A stretch of DNA of 12,896 nt, from assembly GCA_041487355.1 (NCBI GenBank), contig JBGPND010000151.1:1-12896 (forward strand), written 5' to 3'. This document shows, one piece after another, positions 6,337-12,896 of this stretch. The notes beneath the pieces are model-generated. The model worked only from the letters and a program-made list of their open reading frames with translations, did no database searches and was not told the DNA's origin. Numbering within the stretch: the first letter of the stretch is position 1; each line of letters opens with the position of its first letter. The DNA is from JAMXLO01 sp041487355 (GTDB taxonomy: Bacteria; Pseudomonadota; Alphaproteobacteria; Acetobacterales; Acetobacteraceae). A program made the translations under genes and the position numbers.

Positions 6337-7325
6337 GCCAGGAGCCGATCCCGTTCGTCGGCCAGAGCCGCGTCGTTGAGCGCGATGCGCCGCCGCGCCG
6401 CCAGCGCATGAGCGGCGGCAAGACGCGCGGCGGCGGCCATGGTCAGCGGCGGGCAGGTCGCCAGCAGCTCCGCGGTGGGCGCCGGCTCGCCGCTGCAATA
6501 GAGCGCGATGTCGCAGCCGGCCGCCAGCGCCTGCCGCGCCAGGTCCGCCGGCATGCCGGACAGCGCCTTCATGGCGAGGTCGTCGGTCACCAGAACTCCT
6601 TCGAAGCCAATCCGTCCGCGGATGATCGCCCCGATCACGGTCGGGGACAATGTCGCCGGCAGTGCGGCGTCCCACGTGGGATACACGATGTGCGCCGACA
6701 TGGCCCAAGGCAGGTCGGCGTTCAAGGCAAACGGCAGCAGGTCGGCATCGAGGTGGTTCGCCTCGACCCGAGGCAGCGACAGATGGCTGTCCACCCGGGC
6801 TCGGCCGTGGCCGGGCGCGTGCTTGCCGACCGGCTGCACGCCGGCGGCCAACAGCCCGGCCGCCAGGGACCGGCCCAGACGCGCAACCGACACGGGGTCC
6901 TCGGCCAGCGCCCGGTCGCCGATGACCGCATGCGCACCCGGGATGGCGCGGTCGAGCACCGGCGCGGCAACCACGTCGATGCCGGCGGCGGCACAGTCCA
7001 TGCCGATCAACGCCCCGGTGAGCCAGGCGGCACGCAGGCCGGCACCCCGACGACGGGCGAACAGCGCGCCGAGCGACGCCGCCGGGGGATGCGCGCGCCA
7101 ATGCGGTGGCCGCAGACGGGCGACGCGGCCGCCCTCCTGGTCCACCATCAGCACTGCCTGTGGCGGCAGGGCCCGGCGCAATGCGGCGACCAGCGATCCG
7201 AGCTGCCGGGGGTCCACGATGTTGCGGACGAACAGGATCACGCCGGCAGGCGGATACGCTCGGAACAGTGCCGCCTCGTCCGTCGACAGCGTCGGCCCGG
7301 CGATGCCGACGATGGCGGCTTTCAG
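6333..7325 (-). CDS. nagZ: Beta-N-acetylhexosaminidase NagZ (glycoside hydrolase family 3), probable CTG start
   Basis: 330 aa if started at the CTG at 7325-7323, giving MKAAIVGIAGPTLSTDEAAL, which matches the usual NagZ opening. Family marks: GVILFVRN (28-35), MVDQEGGRVARL (60-71), KHAPGHG (168-174) followed by the catalytic Asp-His pair in VDSH (178-181), and VTDDLAM (246-252) with the nucleophilic aspartate. The enzyme removes N-acetylglucosamine from anhydromuropeptides in the cytoplasm during peptidoglycan recycling, which in many bacteria also affects AmpC induction. No ATG, GTG or TTG occurs in frame near the expected start. The CTG overlaps the SPOR-protein stop as CTGA, mirroring the GTGA and ATGA junctions downstream. 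The product is certain; the start codon is inferred from alignment memory and spacing. Confidence 0.93.
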   Translation of the reverse strand: MKAAIVGIAGPTLSTDEAALFRAYPPAGVILFVRNIVDPRQLGSLVAALRRALPPQAVLMVDQEGGRVARLRPPHWRAHPPAASLGALFARRRGAGLRAAWLTGALIGMDCAAAGIDVVAAPVLDRAIPGAHAVIGDRALAEDPVSVARLGRSLAAGLLAAGVQPVGKHAPGHGRARVDSHLSLPRVEANHLDADLLPFALNADLPWAMSAHIVYPTWDAALPATLSPTVIGAIIRGRIGFEGVLVTDDLAMKALSGMPADLARQALAAGCDIALYCSGEPAPTAELLATCPPLTMAAAARLAAAHALAARRRIALNDAALADERDRLLA

Positions 7326-8044
7326 AAGTCGGCGATCGAGCAGCCGGCCCCCTTGGCGCGGACGCGCTCGCAGAATGCGGTGGCCTGGGCGACGTCGCTG
7401 AAGCCACCGGTGCGCAGGCGCCAAAGCGTGTGGCCGTTGCGTTCGGTCTTGCTGAAGGCAGGCTGGCGGCGGCCGAACAGGTCGGGCATGCGCTTCTCCA
7501 GCCGCTGCCATTCGGTGCGTGCCGCTTCTTCGGAGGACACGGCGGCGAGCTGCACCAGGGCTCCCTTCCCGGCTGGCGCGGCGTGCTCTGGTGCGGGCGT
7601 GGCGAGGTGCTTTTCCGCCGGTGCGGCCGGCTTTGCCGTCGCTGTTGGCGCCGTGGCGGGAGCCGGCACGAGGGCTGGTGCGGCGACCACCGCAGGCGAC
7701 GCTGGCGGCGGCGCGCGGAGCGCCTGTGGCGCGGGGGATTCCGGCGGCGGGGCCAGCTTGCCGCCATTCGTGTCGGTGCCACCCGACATGATGTCCTCGT
7801 TCGCGCCGGCAATCTGCATGCCGCCCGGGTTCTCGGGCTTCACCCGGATCGGCCGGCTGTCGGCCTGAATGACCGGGATCACGGTGTTGCGATGGCCCAT
7901 AATCGACCAGCCGCCAATGATGACCAGCAATGCACCGCCCAGGCCACCGGCGATCAGCGCCAGGCGCCGCGTGGCCGGATCCATCCCGCGCGAATGCCTG
8001 GGAACGCGATAAGTGGGGCTGGGAATGCTCAGATCGTCTGACAC
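7322..8044 (-). CDS. SPOR domain-containing membrane protein (FtsN-like architecture)
   Basis: 240 aa starting at GTG 8044-8042. Order: a cytoplasmic N-terminus (1-27), one transmembrane helix (about 28-48, LALIAGGLGGALLVIIGGW), then IPVIQADSRPIRVKPENPGG (56-75), a conserved juxtamembrane motif of alphaproteobacterial SPOR proteins. A long Ala/Pro-rich periplasmic linker (about 97-160) follows, then a C-terminal SPOR domain (161-238, VQLAAVSSEEAARTEWQRL to the terminal GCSIADF). SPOR domains bind denuded septal glycan strands, so the protein probably acts at the division site. It is upstream of nagZ and overlaps it by 4 bp, linking cell-wall binding with recycling. A GAGAGG six bases before the GTG supports the start. 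Whether it replaces FtsN cannot be judged here. Confidence 0.9.
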   Translation of the reverse strand: MSDDLSIPSPTYRVPRHSRGMDPATRRLALIAGGLGGALLVIIGGWSIMGHRNTVIPVIQADSRPIRVKPENPGGMQIAGANEDIMSGGTDTNGGKLAPPPESPAPQALRAPPPASPAVVAAPALVPAPATAPTATAKPAAPAEKHLATPAPEHAAPAGKGALVQLAAVSSEEAARTEWQRLEKRMPDLFGRRQPAFSKTERNGHTLWRLRTGGFSDVAQATAFCERVRAKGAGCSIADF

Positions 8045-8070
8045 CGGCGCCTCTCAATCAGGGAGCGCCG
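8045..8070 (-). promoter_or_regulatory. Stem-loop covering the ribosome binding site of the SPOR gene
   Basis: In the argS-SPOR gap the minus-strand RNA can pair CGGCGC (8070-8065) with GCGCCG (8050-8045), extended by a U-G pair, around a loop that carries part of GAGAGG. The 3' arm ends immediately before the GTG start. Such a hairpin could limit initiation unless ribosomes finishing argS, whose stop is 11 bp before the stem, open it. The pairing is visible; the regulatory role is inference. Confidence 0.35.
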
Positions 8071-8081
8071 ATCCGCGTGAA

Positions 8082-9866
8082 TCAGCGCATTTCCTCGACG
8101 GGCTCGACGCCCATCACCGCGAGGCCGGAGCGAACCACCACGGCCGTCGCCGCCACCAATGCCAGCCTGGCCAGCGTCTCGGCCGGCCGGTCCGCCTGCA
8201 GGAAGCGAAGCGTGGCATCGTCCTTGCCTCGGTTCCACAGCATATGAAAATCAGCCGCCAAGTCATAGAGAAAAAACGCGATTCGGTGTGGTTCACGCGC
8301 CTGGGCCGCAGCCTCGACGGTGCGCGGCCATTGGGCCAGACGGCGGATCAGCGCCAGCTCCGCCTCCGCCTGCAGGTTGTCCAGCGGGACTTCGGCCAGG
8401 GCGCTGTCCGTCACCTGGGCGTCGCCGAACATCTCGGCGGCGGCACGCAGCACCGAGCGGCAGCGGGCGTGCGCGTACTGCACGTAGAACACCGGGTTGT
8501 CACGGGTCTGCGCCAGCGCCTGATCGAGGTCGAATTCCATCTGCGCGTCGGCCTTGCGCGTCAGCATGGTGAAGCGCACCGCGTCCTTGCCGACCTCGTC
8601 GAGCAGATCGCGCAGTGTCACATAGGTGCCGGCGCGCTTCGACATGCGCACCGCCTGGCCGGCGCGCATCACATGGACGGTCTGGCAGAGGATCGCCTCG
8701 AACGATGTGTTGCCCTGCGACAGCGCCTTCACCGCCGCCTGCATGCGCTTCACGTAGCCGCCATGGTCGGCGCCGAGCACGTCGATCAGCACGTCGTAGC
8801 CGCGCTTCACCTTGTCGGCGTGATACGCGATGTCGTTGGCAAAATACGTGTTGGAGCCATCGGATTTGCGCAGCGGCCGATCGACGTCGTCACCGAACCG
8901 CGTGGCGCGGAACAGGGTCTGCGGCCGCGGTTCCCAATCATCCGGCGTCTTGCCCTTGGGTGGCTCGAGCACGCCTTGGTAGATCAGTCCTTGCAATTGT
9001 AACCATTCGATGGCGGCATCCACCGCGCCGCTTTCGCTCATGGCGCGCTCGGAGCTGAACACGTCCTGCTCGACGCCGAGCAGATGCAGGTCGTCGCATA
9101 TCTCCTGCATCATCGCGACGATGGTGAAGTCGCGCACGATGTCGAGCCAGACTTCCGGTGCGGCGATGCCGCCATCCGGTTGCGCCAGCGACGTACCATA
9201 CTGCGCCGCCAGAAGCTCGCCGATCGGGATCAGGTATTCGCCGCGATATTGCAGACCGCCAGGCACTTCCTCGGAAAAATCCGCTTCGCTGAGCGGCGTG
9301 CCGATTGCTTGCAGATAGCGCCAATATGCGGCCCAGGCGAGCGCGGTGACCTGCGCGCCGGCGTCGTTGATGTAGTATTCCTTGGTGACGTCGTAGCCGG
9401 CCTTGGCAAGCAGGTTGGCAAGCGCGTCACCGACGACGGCGCCGCGGCAATGACCGATATGCATCGGCCCCGTGGGATTGGCGGAGACGTATTCGACATT
9501 CACCCGCGTCCCGTTGCCGATCGTGCTGTCGCCGTATGATGCGCCGATGCGCAGGATGTCCATGAGCACGTCGTGAAATTCAGCAAACTTGACGCGAATG
9601 TTGATGAAGCCCGGTCCTGCGATAGCGACATCAATGACTTCGGGCAACTGGCGCAGCTTGTCCGCGATATCGGACGCAAGTTCCCGTGGATTCTTGCGCC
9701 CGTAGGTCGCGAGGACCATCACAGCATTCGTCGTCATGTCACCGTGGGTGGGATCGCGCGGAGGCCCAACGGTGATCCGTGCCTTGATGTCTTCATGCAA
9801 CGCGATTGAGTCGGGCAGCACGCTCAAGACCTTGTCGCGCATGCGCGCATAAACGTCGTTGCTCAT
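8082..9866 (-). CDS. argS: Arginyl-tRNA synthetase
   Basis: 594 aa, normal for class Ia ArgRS. The N-terminal Add-1 domain (about 1-110) is followed by the catalytic core, with EYVSANPTGPMHIGHCRG (125-142) containing the HIGH signature (136-139). Other marks are EYYINDAG (163-170), VLGADHGGYVKRM (363-375) and the KMSKS-equivalent RMSKRAGTYVTL (407-418). The C-terminal anticodon-binding DALR domain starts about 470 (FYVQYAHARCRS). It ligates arginine to tRNA-Arg, which is required for activation. The MSKRAG form is common in alphaproteobacterial ArgRS. The ATG has GGTGAGG just upstream. It is the first gene of the compact part of the operon; the SPOR gene follows after 37 bp and a REP-like palindrome precedes it. 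Confidence 0.97.
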   Translation of the reverse strand: MSNDVYARMRDKVLSVLPDSIALHEDIKARITVGPPRDPTHGDMTTNAVMVLATYGRKNPRELASDIADKLRQLPEVIDVAIAGPGFINIRVKFAEFHDVLMDILRIGASYGDSTIGNGTRVNVEYVSANPTGPMHIGHCRGAVVGDALANLLAKAGYDVTKEYYINDAGAQVTALAWAAYWRYLQAIGTPLSEADFSEEVPGGLQYRGEYLIPIGELLAAQYGTSLAQPDGGIAAPEVWLDIVRDFTIVAMMQEICDDLHLLGVEQDVFSSERAMSESGAVDAAIEWLQLQGLIYQGVLEPPKGKTPDDWEPRPQTLFRATRFGDDVDRPLRKSDGSNTYFANDIAYHADKVKRGYDVLIDVLGADHGGYVKRMQAAVKALSQGNTSFEAILCQTVHVMRAGQAVRMSKRAGTYVTLRDLLDEVGKDAVRFTMLTRKADAQMEFDLDQALAQTRDNPVFYVQYAHARCRSVLRAAAEMFGDAQVTDSALAEVPLDNLQAEAELALIRRLAQWPRTVEAAAQAREPHRIAFFLYDLAADFHMLWNRGKDDATLRFLQADRPAETLARLALVAATAVVVRSGLAVMGVEPVEEMR

Positions 9867-9878
9867 GCCTCACCACTC

Positions 9879-9958
9879 CCGTCATGGTCGGGCTTGACCC
9901 GACCATCGACCCTTGACCGATCGTCCGCAGATGGCCGAGTCAAGCCCGGCCATGACGG
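9879..9958. repeat. REP-like double palindrome between dgt and argS
   Basis: Two 29-bp arms in inverted orientation, 9879-9907 and 9930-9958, agree at 26 of 29 positions around a 22-bp centre. The arms start with CCGTCATGG and end with CCATC. The left arm itself folds as TGGTCGGG, loop CTTGA, CCCGACCA. Translated, the element gives a PGLTRPS...DGRVKP.HDG peptide, a string familiar from spurious alphaproteobacterial ORFs that overlap dispersed repeats. The argS ATG is only 12 bp from the left arm, so the element forms much of the argS leader. It may stabilise or terminate mRNA between dgt and argS. The core GGGCTTGACCC is close to the loops of the tatB repeats. Confidence 0.88.
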
Positions 9959-9996
9959 TGAAGGAGACCCGGTCACGACGATAAACGAGAATCGCA

Positions 9997-11157
9997 TCAT
10001 CCGCTCACCGACAGGTCGGTCAGCCTTCGATGCTCGTCCATCGCGTAGCGGTCGGTCATGCCCGCAATGTAGTCGCCCACGATGTTCGCCGCACGCTGCG
10101 TGCCCGACTCGCCCGCGCGCGCGCGCCAATCGTCCGGCAGCAGCGAGGTGTCAGCGTGCAGCAGGCGGAACAACTCCGTGGTCAGCACCCGCGCCTTCGT
10201 CGTCATGCGATTCACCCGCCAGTGGTGATACATCCGAGCGCTGAGGAAATCCTTGATCACCTGATTCGCCTCCGCGATCGGCGGGCTGAACGCCACCACC
10301 TTCTGCTTCGCCCGGCGTACCGCATCGGCATCGCGCGGCTCCAGCTTCGCGAGCCGCCGGCGCGTCTCGGAAGTCAGATCGGTGACCATCACGTCGATCA
10401 CCCGGCGGATCGTCTCGTGCCGCAACCTGGGCGGCGGCACGTCCAGGCTGGACCGGCGAGCCGCCGACAGCGCCTCGCCCACCACCGGCAGATGGGCAAT
10501 CTCCTCGGGTCCGAACAGCCGCGCGCGCAGCCCGTCGTCCAGATCGTGGCTGTGATAGGCCACATCGTCCGCCAGCGCCGCCACCTGCGCCTCGGTACTG
10601 GCATGGGTCGACAGCTCCAGCCGGTGCCGCTCGTTGTATTCGGCGATGTAGGCCGGCGGGTTGCGCAGCGGACCGTTGTGCTTGGCCAGCCCCTCCAGCG
10701 TCTCCCAGGTCAGGTTCAGGCCGTCCCACCCGGCATAGCGGCTCTCCAGCAGGGTCACCATGCGCAGGCTCTGGGCATTGTGGTCGAAGCCGCCGAACGG
10801 CTTCATCGCCAGGTTGAGCGCGTCCTCCCCGGCATGGCCGAACGGCGGGTGGCCGAGGTCGTGCGCCAGGGCCAGCGCCTCAGTCAGGTCCTCGTCCAGG
10901 CCAAGCTCGCGGGCGATCGAGCGGGCAATCTGCGCCACCTCGATGGAATGCGTCAGCCTGGTGCGGAAGAAATCGCCCTCGTGGTTGACGAAGACCTGCG
11001 TCTTGTATTGCAGTTTCCGAAATGCCGAACTGTGGATGATGCGGTCGCGGTCGCGCTGGAACGGCGAGCGCGTCGGGGCCTCCGGCTCGGGGTGCAGCCG
11101 GCCCCGGGACGAACCGGCGTGCACGGCGTAAGCCGCCAGGTTGGCACCACGCGTCAT
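9997..11157 (-). CDS. dgt: Deoxyguanosinetriphosphate triphosphohydrolase-like protein (HD superfamily)
   Basis: 386 aa, the usual size of the shorter Dgt-like group. The opening SPFQRDRDRIIHSSAFRKLQ (31-50) is a family signature, with YKTQVFVNHEGDFFRTRLTH after it. Metal-binding HD residues are visible: H70 in RLTHSIEV, H99-D100 in LAHDLGHPPFGHAGE and the aspartate of ADDVAYHSHDLDD (196-208). Enzymes of this group cleave dNTPs to nucleoside plus triphosphate, helping set cytoplasmic nucleotide pools. The substrate preference of this subgroup varies. The ATG at 11157-11155 lacks an obvious Shine-Dalgarno. The gene diverges from the Fe-S gene at 11214 with 56 bp between, so both promoters must lie there or within the neighbouring gene. 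Such an erpA/dgt divergent pair next to argS is common in this class. Confidence 0.94.
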   Translation of the reverse strand: MTRGANLAAYAVHAGSSRGRLHPEPEAPTRSPFQRDRDRIIHSSAFRKLQYKTQVFVNHEGDFFRTRLTHSIEVAQIARSIARELGLDEDLTEALALAHDLGHPPFGHAGEDALNLAMKPFGGFDHNAQSLRMVTLLESRYAGWDGLNLTWETLEGLAKHNGPLRNPPAYIAEYNERHRLELSTHASTEAQVAALADDVAYHSHDLDDGLRARLFGPEEIAHLPVVGEALSAARRSSLDVPPPRLRHETIRRVIDVMVTDLTSETRRRLAKLEPRDADAVRRAKQKVVAFSPPIAEANQVIKDFLSARMYHHWRVNRMTTKARVLTTELFRLLHADTSLLPDDWRARAGESGTQRAANIVGDYIAGMTDRYAMDEHRRLTDLSVSG

Positions 11158-11213
11158 GACGGGCGGGCTTACACCCGCCTGGGCATGGCTTCAATTCCGC
11201 ACCGAGACGCCCT

Positions 11214-11555
11214 ATGTTGCCAGCCATGGAACAGTTCGCGCTGACCGAGCGGGCCGCCGCCCGCATTGCCGAAATCGTCGCCGCCGAGGGTCGGGAAGCC
11301 GCATTGCGGGTCGCGGTGCTGGCCGGGGGGTGCAGCGGCTTCCAGTACCGGTTCGAACTCGATGACACCCCGCAGGTGGACGATCTGGTGATCGAGCGCG
11401 GCGCGGCGAAGGTGCTGGTCGACCCGGCAAGCCTGGACCTGCTGGCGGGCTCGGAGCTCGACTACACCGACGAGCTGATGGGGAGCCACTTCGCGGTGCG
11501 TAACCCGAACGCCAAGTCGGCCTGTGGCTGCGGGACGAGCTTTTCCGTCGAGTGA
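11214..11555 (+). CDS. erpA: HesB/IscA-family iron-sulfur cluster insertion protein (ErpA-like)
   Basis: 113 aa from the ATG at 11214. The A-type carrier fold is clear: FALTERAAARIAEIVAAEG, then LRVAVLAGGCSGFQYRFELD with C40, and SACGCGTSFSVE at the end with C104 and C106, the three cysteines that hold the cluster. A-type carriers receive Fe-S clusters from the Isc or Suf scaffold and pass them to apo-enzymes. Two starts are possible: 11214 has GAG seven bases upstream, whereas 11226 (MEQFALT) has no purine-rich site but gives the more usual N-terminus. No isc or suf genes are nearby. The symbol is by resemblance; IscA or SufA cannot be excluded from one gene. Confidence 0.88.
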   Translation: MLPAMEQFALTERAAARIAEIVAAEGREAALRVAVLAGGCSGFQYRFELDDTPQVDDLVIERGAAKVLVDPASLDLLAGSELDYTDELMGSHFAVRNPNAKSACGCGTSFSVE

Positions 11556-11568
11556 CCCGGTGGGATCG

Positions 11569-11719
11569 AAGAAGATCCACCACAAAGACACGAAGACACG
11601 AAGAAGTTTGAGATGGCGCTTCGCGCGAAGTATGTCCTCGGGCCGGCCTGCGGCCAGACCCGGGAGCGCATCGGATCATTATCTCTGTGTCTTCGTGTCT
11701 TCGTGGTGAATATTTCTTC
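11569..11719. repeat. Inverted-repeat element between the ErpA-like gene and xthA
   Basis: The core arms are 11578-11599 and 11687-11708, 22 bp each, inverted, with one mismatch; they contain AAGACACGAAGACAC. Allowing an indel, weaker symmetry reaches GAAGAA near 11570 and TTCTTC near 11718. The 87-bp centre has its own GC-rich hairpins (GGCCG/CGGCC at about 11642-11655, and CGCTTCGCGCGAAG at 11617-11630). Arms with repeated ACGAAGACAC are a recurring intergenic repeat type I recall from many bacterial genomes. It fills the 173-bp gap, begins 22 bp after the upstream stop and ends about 10-20 bp before the xthA ATG, so it sits in the xthA leader. No ORF inside. Confidence 0.85.
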
Positions 11720-11728
11720 CTGCCTGTC

Positions 11729-12499
11729 ATGAAAATCGCCACCTGGAACGTCAACTCGATCCGCCAGCGGGAGCAGCACGTTGCCCGCTGGCTGGAACGC
11801 TGCCAGCCCGACGTGCTGCTGCTGCAGGAGATCAAGTGCGAGGCGGCCGCCTTCCCGGCGCTGACCTTCCATGGCCTGGGCTACCAGACGGAGGCGGTGG
11901 GCCAGAAATCATACAACGGCGTCGCCGTGCTTTCCCGCCTGCCGTTCACCGTGGCGCACCGCGCGCTGCCCGGCCTTCCCGCCGATGACGCCCAGTCGCG
12001 CTACCTGGAGATCGAGACCGCCGGCATCACCATCGCCGGCATCTACCTGCCCAACGGCAATTCCGGCGGCGATGCGGGCTTTGCCTACAAGCTGGCGTGG
12101 CTGGACCGGCTGGCCGAACGCGCCGAGACGCTGCTGGACAGTGACACGCCGCTGGTGATCGCCGGCGACTTCAATGTCTGCCCGTCCGACGACGACTGGG
12201 CTCCCGGCGCCATCTCGCCGACCGATGCGCTGGTGCGCCCGGAGAGCCGCGCCCGGTTTCGCCGTCTGCTCTGGCATGGCCTGACCGACGCGATCCGCGC
12301 GGTGCATCCGCATGGTGCGGTCTACACCTTCTGGGACTATCAGGCAGGCGCCTGGCAGCGCGACTGCGGCCTGCGGATCGACCACGCCCTGCTGTCGCCG
12401 ACCCTCGCCGAACGCCTGGTTGCCGCCGCGCCCGACCGGCAGGAACGCGCCGAGCCACAGCCGTCCGACCATGTCCCTGTTGTCATCGAGTTGCGATGA
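11729..12499 (+). CDS. xthA: Exodeoxyribonuclease III
   Basis: 256 aa from the ATG at 11729, starting MKIATWNVNSIR. Catalytic and metal residues of the exonuclease III/AP endonuclease family are in place: N7 (WNVNS), E34 (LLLQEIKC), YNGVAVLSR, GDFNVCPSDDD, RIDHALLSP and the final PSDHVPVVIELR with the general-base histidine. It cleaves DNA 5' to abasic sites and degrades 3' ends in base-excision repair. A longer in-frame start at 11687 would add 14 residues translated from the inverted-repeat element and is unlikely. No Shine-Dalgarno sequence is visible before 11729. The gene ends 4 bp from the convergent WXXGXW gene with no separate terminator between. Confidence 0.95.
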   Translation: MKIATWNVNSIRQREQHVARWLERCQPDVLLLQEIKCEAAAFPALTFHGLGYQTEAVGQKSYNGVAVLSRLPFTVAHRALPGLPADDAQSRYLEIETAGITIAGIYLPNGNSGGDAGFAYKLAWLDRLAERAETLLDSDTPLVIAGDFNVCPSDDDWAPGAISPTDALVRPESRARFRRLLWHGLTDAIRAVHPHGAVYTFWDYQAGAWQRDCGLRIDHALLSPTLAERLVAAAPDRQERAEPQPSDHVPVVIELR

Positions 12500-12503
12500 C
12501 CGG

Positions 12504-12800
12504 TCAGTCCCAGTGCGCCGGGACCCAGACGTAGCGGACGCCGTTCCACTGCCAGTGGCCCGGCAACCAGTGGCCATAACGCGGCCCGCCGGCCACCCAG
12601 TGGCCGCCGAACCAGACATAGCGATAGCCATTCCAGTGCCAGCGGCCGGGCTCCCAGTAATAGCCGCCGCGCGGCTGGGGGACCCGCTCAAAACGCGGCT
12701 CCGGCACCGCGCCATAGGGGATCGGCGGCTGCGCCGCGGCGGTGCCGATAGTTAGCCCGATCAGTGCCAGGGCGGCGCAGACAGCAGCGAATCGCTTCAT
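12504..12800 (-). CDS. Small secreted WXXGXW (YXWGXW) repeat-containing protein
   Basis: 98 aa from the ATG at 12800-12798. MKRFAAVCAALALIGL and the following TIGTAAA form a Sec signal peptide, with probable cleavage before Gln at about residue 23. The mature part has two aromatic repeats: YYWEPGRWHWNGYRYVW followed by FGGHW, and HWLPGHWQWNGVRYVW followed by VPAHWD. These match the WXXGXW repeat family of periplasmic or surface proteins, whose biochemical role is not established. An AGAGAG about 10 bases upstream supports this start; a longer in-frame reading to 12887 would add a non-signal N-terminus. It is convergent with xthA. The family call is confident, the function unknown. Confidence 0.85.
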   Translation of the reverse strand: MKRFAAVCAALALIGLTIGTAAAQPPIPYGAVPEPRFERVPQPRGGYYWEPGRWHWNGYRYVWFGGHWVAGGPRYGHWLPGHWQWNGVRYVWVPAHWD

Positions 12801-12848
12801 CGATGCACTCTCTTGCAACGGCATACGGCCGCATGTTTCCATGCACAC

Positions 12849-12887
12849 CCGTAACATGCGGTTCCGAACCGTAACAAGGCCCGTCAA
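12849..12887 (-). promoter_or_regulatory. Candidate promoter/operator upstream of the WXXGXW gene
   Basis: On the minus strand TTGACG (12887-12882) could be a -35 element, though no good -10 follows at standard spacing. Next come two direct copies of GTTACGG (12875-12869 and 12855-12849), exactly 20 bp apart, about two helical turns. Between them is the perfect odd palindrome CGGTTC-G-GAACCG (12859-12871). The arrangement looks like a protein-binding site about 50-70 bp before the start codon. No regulator can be named. Confidence 0.35.
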
Positions 12888-12896
12888 CCCCTCGCC

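Noticed and set aside
5596..7812. A 738-codon minus-strand frame that would fuse an Arg/Pro-rich N-terminal half to the M50 protease.
   Set aside because: The first two-thirds are the wrong frame of the SPOR gene and nagZ. The GTG at 6336 overlapping the nagZ stop is a better start.
6333..8057. A long in-frame extension of nagZ upstream to 8057.
   Set aside because: It would overlap the whole SPOR gene in another frame and adds low-complexity residues; NagZ homology begins at the CTG at 7325.
8485..8650. Replacement of the KMSKS lysine in ArgRS (RMSKRAG) as a possible defect.
   Set aside because: The MSKRAG form is a usual variant in this class of ArgRS and the rest of the enzyme is intact.
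10030..11244. A 404-codon plus-strand frame opposite dgt.
   Set aside because: It is a shadow of dgt, which has all HD-domain residues; no motif on the plus strand.
11687..11728. A 14-residue N-terminal extension of XthA.
   Set aside because: The extra residues are translated from the inverted-repeat arm, and the family starts at MKIATWN.
12801..12896. An EcfG-type stress promoter (GGAAC...CGTT) before the WXXGXW gene.
   Set aside because: GGAAC and CGTT occur but not at an acceptable spacing: about 14 bases for the closest pair, and no CGTT at 16-19 bases from the other.

Overview
The window is GC-rich and almost completely coding from about 1500 to 12800. Gene content and order (dgt, argS, SPOR protein, nagZ, M50 protease, scpA, scpB, tatB, tatC, serS, with an erpA-type gene divergent from dgt) match the conserved core cluster of Alphaproteobacteria. 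The protein style (Ala/Pro-rich linkers, a PilZ-fused chemoreceptor tail, a WXXGXW periplasmic protein) and the repeat families suggest Rhodospirillales, perhaps Acetobacteraceae. The family-level placement is inference; no rRNA or other taxonomic marker is present.

Layout. 1-427 (-) is the first 142 codons of a class V aminotransferase-fold PLP enzyme that runs off the left edge. 428-1510 is a degraded zone. It holds a 150-aa ORF that looks like the last part of a methyl-accepting chemotaxis protein plus a C-terminal PilZ domain. It also holds about 310 bp with no gene, and a scarred remnant of an isoprenylcysteine carboxyl methyltransferase (ICMT)-family gene whose stop codon lies inside the 3' end of serS. 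From 11157 down to 1511 ten genes run on the minus strand: dgt, then argS, SPOR protein, nagZ, site-2 protease, scpA, scpB, tatB, tatC and serS. Those from argS on are tightly packed, with 4-bp overlaps (scpA/scpB ATGA, nagZ/protease GTGA, SPOR/nagZ CTGA), which indicates one translationally coupled operon. On the plus strand an IscA/ErpA-type Fe-S protein gene and an exonuclease III gene follow. Convergent to the latter is a small secreted WXXGXW-repeat protein gene.

Functional logic. The operon combines translation (argS, serS), peptidoglycan binding and recycling (SPOR protein, NagZ), membrane proteolysis (M50), chromosome condensation (ScpA/ScpB with SMC) and twin-arginine export (TatB/TatC). 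dgt and xthA add nucleotide and DNA maintenance. It is a standard housekeeping block; I see no defence island, prophage, CRISPR array, biosynthetic cluster or convincing new multi-gene system.

The unusual material is in the margins and repeats: two gene remnants at an apparent synteny break after serS; palindromic GC-rich repeats inside the tatB reading frame, read in two different frames; no tatA at its usual place between scpB and tatB; a probable CTG start for nagZ; a REP-like double palindrome before argS; and a roughly 150-bp inverted-repeat element between the Fe-S gene and xthA.
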